Positions 23,754 through 31,894 of a stretch of 64,000 nucleotides of DNA are shown one piece after another. The notes below the pieces were generated by a model that saw nothing but the letters and a program-made list of their open reading frames with translations, was not told the origin of the DNA and searched no databases. Source of the stretch: Streptomyces violaceoruber (GTDB lineage Bacteria; Actinomycetota; Actinomycetes; Streptomycetales; Streptomycetaceae); the NCBI RefSeq assembly GCF_033406955.1, contig NZ_CP137734.1, forward strand, positions 4,092,001 to 4,156,000, in the 5' to 3' direction. A program made the translations under genes and the position numbers. Positions within the stretch are counted from its first letter, which is position 1. Each line of letters starts with the position of its first letter.

Positions 23754-25958
23754 TCAGTCCGTGGGCGAGGTGAGGTCGTAGAAGGTGGCCGAGCCGACCG
23801 TGACCTCCTTGAAGTTGGCCTCGACCCACGAGGTGATCTGCGACGCGGTGCCGGAGCCGCCGCCCATGCCGCCCCCCGCGCCACCACCGATGAAGTAGTG
23901 GATCCGGCCGTCCGCCACGTACTTCTTGAACTGGGCCAGGGTCGGCGACGGGTCGGTGCCGTTGAAGCCGCCGATCGCCATCACCGGGGCGCCGGTGCCG
24001 AGCTGGTAGCTCGCGGCGTTCTGGGAGCCGATCGCGGCGGCGGCCCAGGTGTACGCGCCGGCGTCGGTCTCCAGCAGCTTCTTCGCCTCGGAGCCCACTT
24101 CGGCGCCGTTGAGCAGGCCGCCCATGCCGCCGCCCGCGCCCATACGGCCGCCCTCGCCGGACGGACCGCCGGCCGGACCGCCGTTCTGGCCGTTCGGTGC
24201 CTGGCCGTTCTGGTTGGTGCCTCCGGCGCCCGGAGCGGTGCCGCCGCCGGGGAAGCCACCGCCACCGGGACCGCCCTGGCCCTGCCCCTGGCCCTGGCCC
24301 TGGCCCTGGCCCTGACCAGGGGCGTTCCCGCCGCCCGGGAAGCCGCCGCCACCGCGGCCGCCGCCGGGGCCGCCGCCCATGCTCGCGCCGGCCGGACCGG
24401 CCGTGACGATGGAGCCGCTGTGCCCCTCCCGCACGGTGCTCAGCGTGTACGCGGTGGGTGCGGCCAGCGAGGCCACGAGCCCGAGGCCCGCCGCCGCGAG
24501 GGCGGTCCGCCGCCCCAGCCGCCCCGCGAAGACCAGCCCCAGCGCGGCGACCAGGCCGCCGACCAGGACCGGCACCTTCAGCCAGGGGAGGTAGTCGGGC
24601 GTCCGGTTGAGCAGCACGTACCCCCAGGCCGCACTCGCCGTGACGGCGGCGGCGAGGGCGATCGACGCCCAGGGCCGCTCGCGGCGTTCCCACAGCGTCG
24701 CGGCGCCCATGCCGGTCACGGCCGCCAGGTACGGCGCGAGGGCCACCGTGTAGTACTGGTGGAAGATGCCGGCCATGTAGCTGAAGACGGCCGCCGTCAT
24801 CAGCAGCGAGCCGCCCCAGACCAGGAAGGACGCGCGTGCTCCGTCCGTGCGGGCGGCGCGGCGCGTGGCGACCAGGCCCGCGACGAGCAGGATCAGGGCG
24901 GCCGGGAGCAGCCAGGAGATCTGGCCGCCGATCTCCGAGTTGAACATCCGGTCCCAGCCGGTCTCGCCCCACTGTCCGCCACCGCCGCCGCCCATGCCGC
25001 CGCCCCCGCCGCCGACGCTGCCGGTCTCCTCGCCGTTGAGGCGGCCGAGGCCGTTGTAGCCGAAGGTCAGCTCCAGGAAGCTGTTGTTCTGCGAGCCGCC
25101 GATGTACGGGCGGGACGACGCCGGCCACAGCTCGACGACCGCGACCCACCAGCCGCCGGAGACGACGATCGCGGCGGTGGCCAGCGCGAGCTGGCCGAGG
25201 CGCTTCCTGAGCCGCACCGGCGCGCAGACGCCGTAGACCAGGGCGAGGGCGGGCAGGATCAGGAAGGCCTGGAGGGTCTTCGCCAGGAACGCGAAGCCGA
25301 TCGCCACACCCGCCCACACCAGCCACTTGCTCCGGCCGTCCTCCAGCGCCCGTACGACGAGGTAGCAGGCGACGGACATCAGCAGGGCGAGGAGCGCGTC
25401 CGGGTTGTTGAACCGGAACATCAGCGCGGCGACGGGCGTGAGCGCGAGCACGGCGCCCGCGATCAGTCCGGCCGCGGGGCTGAACCGGCGGCGGACGGCC
25501 GCGTACACGACGGCGACCGTGCCCACCCCCATGAGCACCTCGGGCACGAGGATCGACCAGGAGGAGAGGCCGAAGATCCGCACGGCCAGCGCCATCGGCC
25601 ACAGCGCGGCCGGGGGCTTGTCGACGGTGATGGCGTTGCCCGCGTCGAGCGAGCCGAAGAAGAACGCCTTCCAGGACTGGCTGCCCGCCTGCACGGCCGC
25701 CGAGTAGAAGGAGTTGGCGTAACCGGAGGCGCTCAGGTTGTAGAGGTAGAGGAGGGCGGTGGCCAGCAGGAGGCCGAGGAAGGCGGGGCGTACCCAGCGG
25801 GGGTCCTCGGGGCGGCCGCGCCACACCCGGCCGAGCCGGGGCCGCCGTGCAGGCCGGGGTTGCCGGTGGGCGGGCGCCGCGGACGGCGGTCCCCCGTCCT
25901 CGCCGACGGGGGTGGGCGGGCCGTCGGCGTGCGTGGTCGGGTCGTAGTGCGTCGTCAT
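23754..25958 (-). CDS. GT39-family (ArnT/PMT_2-like) membrane glycosyltransferase with Gly-rich loops
   Basis: A protein of 734 residues from ATG 25958. About a dozen TM helices follow an N-terminal cytoplasmic region of about 60 residues. The first loop has the diagnostic GYANSFYSAAVQAGSQSW and NAITVDKPPAALW, as in dolichol/polyprenol-phosphate-dependent transferases. Residues about 310-330 are Gly-rich, and about 500-620 form an extracytoplasmic low-complexity tract with seven GQ units, GGG and PGG. A C-terminal domain (AAAIGSQNAASYQLGTGAPVMAIGGFNG) recurs in actinobacterial GT39 proteins. The preceding GT2-GtrA gene overlaps its start (ATGA) and probably makes the lipid-linked sugar donor. 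Confidence 0.92.
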   Translation of the reverse strand: MTTHYDPTTHADGPPTPVGEDGGPPSAAPAHRQPRPARRPRLGRVWRGRPEDPRWVRPAFLGLLLATALLYLYNLSASGYANSFYSAAVQAGSQSWKAFFFGSLDAGNAITVDKPPAALWPMALAVRIFGLSSWSILVPEVLMGVGTVAVVYAAVRRRFSPAAGLIAGAVLALTPVAALMFRFNNPDALLALLMSVACYLVVRALEDGRSKWLVWAGVAIGFAFLAKTLQAFLILPALALVYGVCAPVRLRKRLGQLALATAAIVVSGGWWVAVVELWPASSRPYIGGSQNNSFLELTFGYNGLGRLNGEETGSVGGGGGGMGGGGGGQWGETGWDRMFNSEIGGQISWLLPAALILLVAGLVATRRAARTDGARASFLVWGGSLLMTAAVFSYMAGIFHQYYTVALAPYLAAVTGMGAATLWERRERPWASIALAAAVTASAAWGYVLLNRTPDYLPWLKVPVLVGGLVAALGLVFAGRLGRRTALAAAGLGLVASLAAPTAYTLSTVREGHSGSIVTAGPAGASMGGGPGGGRGGGGFPGGGNAPGQGQGQGQGQGQGQGGPGGGGFPGGGTAPGAGGTNQNGQAPNGQNGGPAGGPSGEGGRMGAGGGMGGLLNGAEVGSEAKKLLETDAGAYTWAAAAIGSQNAASYQLGTGAPVMAIGGFNGTDPSPTLAQFKKYVADGRIHYFIGGGAGGGMGGGSGTASQITSWVEANFKEVTVGSATFYDLTSPTD
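24278..24318. repeat. 6-bp tandem repeat (ccctgg) encoding (Gly-Gln)n
   Basis: About seven imperfect copies of ccctgg within the GT39 gene; minus-strand translation PGQGQGQGQGQG. Copy number is likely variable between strains. Confidence 0.85.
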
Positions 25959-27274
25959 CGGGCGTCGCTCCAGGTGCGATGCGGGTCGGGAAGGTGCGGG
26001 TCCGGAAGGTGCGGGTCCGGCGTGTGGGTCGTGGGCGGCGCGTCCGGGAACACCCAGGCGCGGAAGAGCAGGAAGCGCAGCACGGTGGCGGCGAGGTTGG
26101 CGGCGATCAGCACCGCCAGCTCGGTGGAGTGGTCCGGATGGGCGGTCGCCGCGCTCAGGGCGGCCAGCGAGCCGCTGGTCAGCGCGAGGCCGATGCCGAA
26201 GACGACCAGCCCCTGCGCCTGGTGCCGCACGGCGCCGCCCCGGCCCCGCACCCCGAAGGTCAGCCGCCGGTTGGCGGCGGTGTTGGCGACCGCCGAGACC
26301 AGCAGCGCGAGCGCGTTGGCGAGCTGGGAGCCGGCGAAGTGGCGGAAGCCGCTGTAGAGGAGCAGGTAGAAGAGGGTGGACAGGGCGCCGACCACGCAGA
26401 AGCCGACGAGCTGCCGGGCCAGGCCCTGCGGTACGCCGGTCAGGTCGCGGTCGCGCGGATCGTCGCCGAAGGGGCGGGCCAGCCGGTCCAGTGGGAGGGA
26501 ACCGGTGGCCAGGGCCCTGCCGACCCGCCACACGCCCTTGAGGTCCTCGGTCGCCGTCCGCACGATGTGCACGGTGGAGTCCGGGTCGTCGACCCAGTCG
26601 ACGGGCACCTCGTGGATCCGGCACCCGGCGCGTTCGGCCAGCACCAGCATCTCGGTGTCGAAGAACCAGCCGGTGTCCTCCACCAGCGGCAGCAGCACCT
26701 GGGCCACGTCCCGGCGGATCGCCTTGAAGCCGCACTGGGCGTCGGAGAAGCGGGCCTGGAGGGAGCCGCGCAGGATGAGGTTGTAGGTGCGGGAGATGAA
26801 CTCCCGTTTGGCCCCGCGCACCACCCGCGAGCTGCGGGCGAGCCGGGAGCCGATCGCGAGGTCCGAGTGGCCGGAGATCAGCGGCGCCACCAGCGGCAGC
26901 AGTGCGTTCAGGTCGGTGGAGAGGTCCACGTCCATGTAGGCGAGGACCGGGGCGTCCGAGGCCGACCAGACGGTCCGCAGGGCCCGGCCGCGGCCCTTCC
27001 GCTCCAGCCGGACCGACCTGACCGCCGCGAGGTCGGCCGCCAGGCGGGCCGCGACCTGCGGGGTGCCGTCCGTGGAGGCGTTGTCGGCGACCGTGATGCG
27101 GAAGGCGTAGGGGAACGTCCGGTCGAGGTGCTCGTGCAGTCTCCGCACGCACGGCCCGAGGTCCTTCTCCTCGTTGTAGACGGGGACCACTACGTCCAGG
27201 ACTGGCGTACCGGCTCCTGCGGCCGGGAGGTGCTCCCGCGCCGGCAGGGAGCCGGGAGAAGGGTCGGTTCGCAT
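25955..27274 (-). CDS. Fused GT2 glycosyltransferase and GtrA-like membrane protein
   Basis: A protein of 439 residues from ATG 27274. Residues 20-260 are a dolichyl-phosphate-sugar synthase-type GT2 domain (LDVVVPVYNEEKDLGPCV, then ADNASTDGTP, the DxD-like YMDVDLSTDL, and SDAQCGFKAIRRD). Residues about 290-415 are a four-TM GtrA domain, the flippase-like partner. The last 20 residues contain a DPHLP triplicate (9-12 bp repeats). It likely loads a sugar on polyprenyl phosphate and helps flip it for the GT39 protein. Start and stop overlap or abut the sensor kinase and GT39 genes, so regulation by the upstream two-component system is likely. Confidence 0.93.
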   Translation of the reverse strand: MRTDPSPGSLPAREHLPAAGAGTPVLDVVVPVYNEEKDLGPCVRRLHEHLDRTFPYAFRITVADNASTDGTPQVAARLAADLAAVRSVRLERKGRGRALRTVWSASDAPVLAYMDVDLSTDLNALLPLVAPLISGHSDLAIGSRLARSSRVVRGAKREFISRTYNLILRGSLQARFSDAQCGFKAIRRDVAQVLLPLVEDTGWFFDTEMLVLAERAGCRIHEVPVDWVDDPDSTVHIVRTATEDLKGVWRVGRALATGSLPLDRLARPFGDDPRDRDLTGVPQGLARQLVGFCVVGALSTLFYLLLYSGFRHFAGSQLANALALLVSAVANTAANRRLTFGVRGRGGAVRHQAQGLVVFGIGLALTSGSLAALSAATAHPDHSTELAVLIAANLAATVLRFLLFRAWVFPDAPPTTHTPDPHLPDPHLPDPHRTWSDAR

Positions 27275-27288
27275 GGGACCGACTCTTC

Positions 27289-28911
27289 TCAACTCCCCTG
27301 TCGCACCCGTGTGGTGGTGCTGTGCTGCGCCTGTGAGTGCGCTCGCCCGTCCGGCCGGGCGTGGACCGCGGACAGGGACCGGGCCCGGACCGCGGCCGGG
27401 GTCCGGTCGTGGACCGCGGACAGGGACCGGTCGTGGACCGCCGGGAGATACACGGTGAAGGCCGTCCGGCCCGGCGCGCTGTCCACCGTCACTCCACCGC
27501 CGTGTGCGGTCGTCACGGCCTGCACGATGGCGAGCCCGAGGCCCGTCGAGCCGGTCGCACGGGACCGTGCCGAGTCCCCGCGCGCGAACCGTTCGAAGAC
27601 GCGCGGCAGCAACTCGGCGGGGATGCCCGGTCCGTTGTCCGCCACGTCCACGCACAGCCACGGCCCGTCGCGCCGCACGCGCGCGGTGACGGTCGTGCCC
27701 GGCGGAGTGTGGCTGCGGGCGTTGCCCAGCAGGTTGACCAGCACCTGCTGGAGCCGGGCCGGGTCCGCCGACACCAGGGCCGGTTCCTCGGGCAGGTCAA
27801 GCCGCCAGGTGTGGTCGAGACCGGCCGCGCGGGCGTCGCTGACGGTGTCCACGACCAGCGGTACGAGGTCGGTCGGCCCGAACTCCAGCGGGCGTCCGGC
27901 GTCCAGGCGGGCGAGCAGCAGCAGGTCCTCGACCAGCAGGGTCATGCGCCCGGCCTCGGACTCGATGCGGCCCAGCGCGTGCCGGGTGTCGGGGCCGACC
28001 TGTTCGCGTCCCCGGCGGGTGAGTTCGGCGTAGCCGCGGATGGAGGCGAGCGGGGTGCGCAGCTCGTGGCTGGCGTCGGCGACGAACTGCCGTACCCGCG
28101 TCTCGCTCTGCTGCCGTGCGTGCAGGGCTCCGTGCACGTGGTCCAGCAGCCGGTTGAGCGCGGAGCCGACCCGGCCGACCTCGGTGTGCGGGTCGCACTC
28201 GGACTCCGGGACCCGTTCGTCGAGGTTCACCTCGCCCGCGTGCAGCGGGAGTTCGGAGACCCGGCCGGCGGTGGCCGCGACCCGGCGCAGGGGGCGGGTG
28301 GCGACGCCGACGATGACGGCCCCGGCGAGGGAGGCGGCGACGAGGCCCGCGGCGGTGACGCTGGCCTCCACGAGGACCAGGGTGCTGATGGTGCCGTCGA
28401 CGTCGGAGGTGGGCAGGGCGGCGTAGTAGCCGTCGTGGTACTCGACGCGGTAGTCGCCGAGGCCGGGGATCTCGACGGTGTGAGCCTCCCCGTCCCGGGG
28501 AACGGTGGCGAGCGCGGTGCGCTGGGCCTCGTCGAGGGAGACGGCCGTCGTCCCGCTGGGGTCCGTGCTCTCGTCGTCCTTCTCGCCGTACTTGGCGTCG
28601 ACGACGGCACCGTTGCGCATCTCGGCGACGATCGTGTCGCGCGGCTGCGGGCCGCCGTGCGTGACGAAGTCGTCGAGGTCCGTCCGCTGCTTCACCCCGC
28701 CGCCGGGCCCCGGTTCGCCCGGCGGCCCGAATCCGGACACCCGGGCCGCGACCTCGCGCACCTGCCCGTCCAGCTGCTCGTACAGGTGCGAGCGCAGCGC
28801 CACCGTCGTCACCGTGCCGATCACCGCGCAGACCACCGCGATCAGTGCCACGGACGCGACGACGAGCCGCGTCCGCAGGGTGCGCGGCCGCGGTCGTCGC
28901 CGCCCGCTCAC
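27289..28911 (-). CDS. Sensor histidine kinase (HAMP-type, two TM)
   Basis: A protein of 540 residues from GTG 28911, overlapping the response-regulator stop (GTGA). TM1 is near 15-38, with an extracytoplasmic sensor of about 140 residues and TM2 near 180-205. HAMP follows, then the DHp with H in ADASHELRTPLASIRG, the N-box NLLGNARSH, the G1 box VADNGPGIP and the G2 box GSTGLGLAIVQ: all catalytic motifs are intact. The last 50 residues are a repetitive tail (AVHDRSLSAVHDR, then AVRARSLSAVHAR) unlike normal kinases. With the regulator it controls, at least by position, the glycosyltransferase pair. Confidence 0.94.
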   Translation of the reverse strand: MSGRRRPRPRTLRTRLVVASVALIAVVCAVIGTVTTVALRSHLYEQLDGQVREVAARVSGFGPPGEPGPGGGVKQRTDLDDFVTHGGPQPRDTIVAEMRNGAVVDAKYGEKDDESTDPSGTTAVSLDEAQRTALATVPRDGEAHTVEIPGLGDYRVEYHDGYYAALPTSDVDGTISTLVLVEASVTAAGLVAASLAGAVIVGVATRPLRRVAATAGRVSELPLHAGEVNLDERVPESECDPHTEVGRVGSALNRLLDHVHGALHARQQSETRVRQFVADASHELRTPLASIRGYAELTRRGREQVGPDTRHALGRIESEAGRMTLLVEDLLLLARLDAGRPLEFGPTDLVPLVVDTVSDARAAGLDHTWRLDLPEEPALVSADPARLQQVLVNLLGNARSHTPPGTTVTARVRRDGPWLCVDVADNGPGIPAELLPRVFERFARGDSARSRATGSTGLGLAIVQAVTTAHGGGVTVDSAPGRTAFTVYLPAVHDRSLSAVHDRTPAAVRARSLSAVHARPDGRAHSQAQHSTTTRVRQGS

Positions 28912-29648
28912 GAGACCGCGGGCTTGATCAGGTATCCGGCGCCGCGCCGGGTGTGGATCATCGGCTCGCGCCCCGCGTCGATCTTCCGGCGCAGGTAGGA
29001 GATGTACAGCTCCACGACGTTGGCCTGGCCGCCGAAGTCGTAGGACCACACGCGGTCCAGGATCTGCGCCTTGCTGAGCACCCGGCGGGGGTTGCGCATC
29101 AGGAAGCGCAGCAGTTCGAACTCGGTGGCGGTGAGGTGGATGCCGTCACCGCTCCGGGTGACCTCGTGGCTGTCCTCGTCGAGGGTGAGGTCACCGACGA
29201 CGAGGACGGAGTCGGAGCGCCGGTCGGCGGCGCCGGAGCGGCGGATCAGTCCGCGCAGCCGGGCGACGACCTCCTCCAGGCTGAACGGCTTGGTGACGTA
29301 GTCGTCGCCGCCCGCGGTCAGCCCGGCGATCCGGTCCTCCACGGCGTCCTTGGCGGTCAGGAACAGCACCGGCACGTCCGGCAGGTCGCGGCGCAGCCGC
29401 CCCAGCACGCTCAGGCCGTCCATGTCGGGCAGCATCATGTCCAGGACGACGGCGTCGGGCCGGAAGTCGCGCGCGGTCTGGACGGCGCCGTGGCCGTCGC
29501 CCGCGCTGCGGATCTGCCAGCCCTCGTAGCGCAGGGCCATGGACAGCAGTTCGGTGATGGACTGCTCGTCGTCCACTACAAGCACCCGGACGGGGCTCCC
29601 GTCCGGCCTCAGCAGTTCGGTGCGCCCCTGGGGCGAGGTCGTGGTCAT
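28908..29648 (-). CDS. OmpR/PhoB-family response regulator
   Basis: A protein of 246 residues from ATG 29648. The receiver has the acidic pair (VLVVDDEQS), the phospho-acceptor Asp in VVLDMMLPDMDG, T in FLTAKD and K in YVTKPF. The winged-helix effector domain (about 140-240) has ELLRFLMRNPRRVLSKAQIL and the ending HTRRGAGYLI. It is the first gene of a four-gene coupled operon: regulator, kinase, GT2-GtrA, GT39. A repeated CTCTGAGAA element upstream (29670-29712) is a candidate autoregulatory site. Confidence 0.95.
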   Translation of the reverse strand: MTTTSPQGRTELLRPDGSPVRVLVVDDEQSITELLSMALRYEGWQIRSAGDGHGAVQTARDFRPDAVVLDMMLPDMDGLSVLGRLRRDLPDVPVLFLTAKDAVEDRIAGLTAGGDDYVTKPFSLEEVVARLRGLIRRSGAADRRSDSVLVVGDLTLDEDSHEVTRSGDGIHLTATEFELLRFLMRNPRRVLSKAQILDRVWSYDFGGQANVVELYISYLRRKIDAGREPMIHTRRGAGYLIKPAVS

Positions 29649-29669
29649 GGCGGACACGATGTCGGGACG

Positions 29670-29712
29670 CTCTGAGAAGGCCCTTTCCCCAACCTGTGAT
29701 TTCTCTGAGAAA
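29670..29712. promoter_or_regulatory. CTCTGAGAA direct repeat upstream of the response regulator
   Basis: CTCTGAGAA occurs at 29670-29678 and 29703-29711, exactly 33 bp apart (three helical turns). The second is within the palindromic TTTCTC-T-GAGAAA. Position just upstream of the response-regulator start suits binding by an OmpR-family dimer. Confidence 0.5.
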
Positions 29713-29782
29713 CGCACGGGCACCGCGCGCGCACCGCCCGTCAGCCCTCCGGCGCCGCCCGTCACCCCACCGCCGCCGCCGT

Positions 29783-30475
29783 TCAGCCCTCCGCGGTCAG
29801 GCCCTCGGCCGTGAGGGTGAGGTGCCGGACCAGCACCTCGGCGGCGGTGTCGGCGTCGCGGGCCAGCGCCGCCTCCTCCAGCCGGCGGTGTTCCTCGACG
29901 CCGTCCCGGCCGGGATTGCGGTGCGTCGACCAGCGGCGGGCCAGTTCGCTGGCCGTCCACAGCCGGTCGAAGGTCTCCAGCAGCACGGGGTTGCCGCAGC
30001 CCTCCATCAGGGCGCGGTGGAAGAGCCGGTGCGCCTCGGACCACGCCTCGCTGTAGTACTCGCCCTCCTCCGGCGTGTACGGGGGCGTGCGGGACAGCCG
30101 GTGGTGGGCGGCGCGCACCCGGGCCTCCCAGTCGACGTCGCCGCGCTCGACGGACATGCGCAGCAGGACCGGTTCGATGGTGCGGCGGGCCTCCGCGATC
30201 TCCTGCCAGCGCCGGTCGGAGTAGGCCGGGACGGCGAAGCCGCGGTTGGGCAGCCGGTCGGCGAGCCCGTCCCCGACCACCCGCACGAGGGCCTCGCGCA
30301 CCACGGCCAGGCTCACGCCCTGCTCCTTGGCGAGGTCCTGCGGCTTGAGGGCGGCACCGGGGGCGTGGTCGCCGCGCATGATCGCGTCCCGCAGATGTGC
30401 GTAGACCTGCTCGGAGAGCATCCGCTTGCCCGCCGGCGGGGGCGACTGGGGCGACGTGGGGGCGGTCTGAGTCAT
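29783..30475 (-). CDS. GntR family regulator (FCD/FadR subgroup)
   Basis: A protein of 230 residues from ATG 30475; a GTG two codons earlier is possible and neither has a strong ribosome site. The winged helix is LSEQVYAHLRDAIMRGDHAPGAALKPQDLAKEQG, then VREALVRVVGDGL. The all-helical FCD ligand domain follows (EARRTIEPVLLRMS, then a conserved FHRALMEGCGNPVL). Metal-binding His residues of FCD proteins are present in part. It is divergent from the PEBP gene, with a palindrome between them as likely operator. Confidence 0.92.
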   Translation of the reverse strand: MTQTAPTSPQSPPPAGKRMLSEQVYAHLRDAIMRGDHAPGAALKPQDLAKEQGVSLAVVREALVRVVGDGLADRLPNRGFAVPAYSDRRWQEIAEARRTIEPVLLRMSVERGDVDWEARVRAAHHRLSRTPPYTPEEGEYYSEAWSEAHRLFHRALMEGCGNPVLLETFDRLWTASELARRWSTHRNPGRDGVEEHRRLEEAALARDADTAAEVLVRHLTLTAEGLTAEG

Positions 30476-30499
30476 GAGCACAGCATAGACGATCGCTTG

Positions 30500-30513
30500 G
30501 ATAATCGATTATC
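30500..30513. promoter_or_regulatory. GntR operator candidate
   Basis: GATAATCGATTATC is a perfect 14-bp palindrome in the 101-bp gap between the divergent gntR and PEBP genes, in an A+T-rich promoter-like segment. Its position 25 bp from the gntR start suits repression of both genes. Confidence 0.65.
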
Positions 30514-30576
30514 AGTGTTATGGTCGATTGCAGCGGCCGGCCCACAGGGACCGGCCCGGCCGAAAGGAACGACGCG

Positions 30577-31110
30577 ATGAGCGCCAACAACCCGTTCGCC
30601 CGCCTCCCCGAGGCGGCCTCCTTCACCGTCACCAGCACGACCGTCGCCGACGGCGCCGCCTGGCCGTCCGCGCAGCGCTCCGCCGGCGTCCCCGGCGGCA
30701 AGGACGTCTCCCCGCAGCTGTCGTGGAGCGGCGCGCCGGAGGGCACCCGGAGCTACGCCGTCACCGTCTACGACCCCGACGCCCCCACCGGGTCCGGGTT
30801 CTGGCACTGGGCGGTCGCCGACATCCCGGCCGCCGTCACCGAGCTGCCCGAGGGCGCCGGCGACGACACCGGCCCGGGTCTGCCCGAGGGCGCCTTCCAG
30901 CTCCCCAACGACGCCCGCGCCGCCCGCTACATCGGCGCCGCGCCACCGGCCGGGCACGGCCCGCACCGGTACTTCGTGGTGGTGCACGCCCTGGACGTCG
31001 AGTCCATCGGCATCCCGGCCGACGCCACCCCGGCGGTCCTCGGCTTCACGATGGCCGGGCACATCCTCGGCCGCGCGGTCCTGACCGCCACCGCCGAGAC
31101 CCCGGCCTGA
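30577..31110 (+). CDS. YbhB/YbcL (Raf kinase inhibitor-like, PEBP) protein
   Basis: A protein of 177 residues from ATG 30577, with GAAAGGAA upstream. PEBP motifs are intact: DVSPQLSWSGAPEGTRSYAV at the start, DPDAPTGSGFWHW (the DPDxP and HW phosphate-binding pocket) and GPHRYFVVVHALD (the GxHR motif). There is no signal peptide, so it is cytosolic. Bacterial function is unclear. It is separated by only 8 bp from the downstream DmdR2 gene, so the two are likely cotranscribed. Confidence 0.94.
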   Translation: MSANNPFARLPEAASFTVTSTTVADGAAWPSAQRSAGVPGGKDVSPQLSWSGAPEGTRSYAVTVYDPDAPTGSGFWHWAVADIPAAVTELPEGAGDDTGPGLPEGAFQLPNDARAARYIGAAPPAGHGPHRYFVVVHALDVESIGIPADATPAVLGFTMAGHILGRAVLTATAETPA

Positions 31111-31118
31111 CCCACCGC

Positions 31119-31835
31119 GTGTCCAGGCTCATCGACACCACGGAGATGTACCTCCGCACCGTCCTGGAACTCGAGGAGGAGGGCGTGGTCCCGCTGCGCG
31201 CCCGCATCGCCGAGCACCTGGACCAGAGCGGCCCCACCGTGAGCCAGACCGTCGCCCGCATGGAACGCGACGGCCTGCTGCGGATCGCCGCCGACCGGCA
31301 TCTGGAACTGACCGACACGGGCAGGCGGCTGGCGACGCGCGTGATGCGCAAGCACCGGCTCGCGGAGTGCCTGCTCGTCGACGTGATCGGCCTGGAGTGG
31401 GAGCAGGTCCACGCCGAGGCGTGCCGCTGGGAGCACGTGATGAGCGAGGCCGTCGAACGCCGCCTCCTGCGCCTGCTGCGGCACCCGACCGAGTCGCCCT
31501 ACGGCAACCCGATCCCGGGCCTGGAGGAGCTGGGCGGGGCGAACCCCGCGGCGCCGCGCCCGTCCGCCCCCGCCCCCGCTCCCGCCGCCGGGAGCACGGT
31601 CAGCCTCGGTGACCTGCTCCCCGGGCCGGACGGCGTGAGCGCGGTCGTCCGGCGCATCGGGGAGCCGGTCCAGGCCGACGGCGGCCTGCTGGTCACCCTG
31701 CGGCGGGCCGGGGTGCGGCCCGGCGCGGTCGTGAGCGTCACGCCGTGGCCCGGCGGTGTGACGGTCGGCAGCGGCGGCCGGACCGCCCGGCTCCCCGCAC
31801 GTACCGCCGCGCACGTCTTCGTCGCCCCGCTCTGA
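31119..31835 (+). CDS. dmdR2: DtxR/IdeR-family iron-dependent repressor DmdR2
   Basis: A protein of 238 residues from GTG 31119. The HTH is ARIAEHLDQSGPTVSQTVARM. All DtxR metal ligands are at canonical numbers: Met10, Cys102, Glu105 and His106 (primary site), and His79, Glu83 and His98 (ancillary site). A Pro/Ala linker (about 145-163) joins an SH3/FeoA-like C-terminal domain. In S. coelicolor the second iron regulator DmdR2 sits at this position relative to sigF, from memory. It should bind iron boxes such as the one at 4222-4240. No iron box is seen in front of it. Confidence 0.9.
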   Translation: MSRLIDTTEMYLRTVLELEEEGVVPLRARIAEHLDQSGPTVSQTVARMERDGLLRIAADRHLELTDTGRRLATRVMRKHRLAECLLVDVIGLEWEQVHAEACRWEHVMSEAVERRLLRLLRHPTESPYGNPIPGLEELGGANPAAPRPSAPAPAPAAGSTVSLGDLLPGPDGVSAVVRRIGEPVQADGGLLVTLRRAGVRPGAVVSVTPWPGGVTVGSGGRTARLPARTAAHVFVAPL

Positions 31836-31894
31836 GCCCGGTGGACACCGGCCCGTTCCGGCGGCCGGTGCCCACCGGGGACGCACCTCAGCCC

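Noticed and set aside
23898..28998. Long plus-strand frames opposite the glycosyltransferase and kinase genes
   Set aside because: They cross several confirmed minus-strand genes and show shadow composition.
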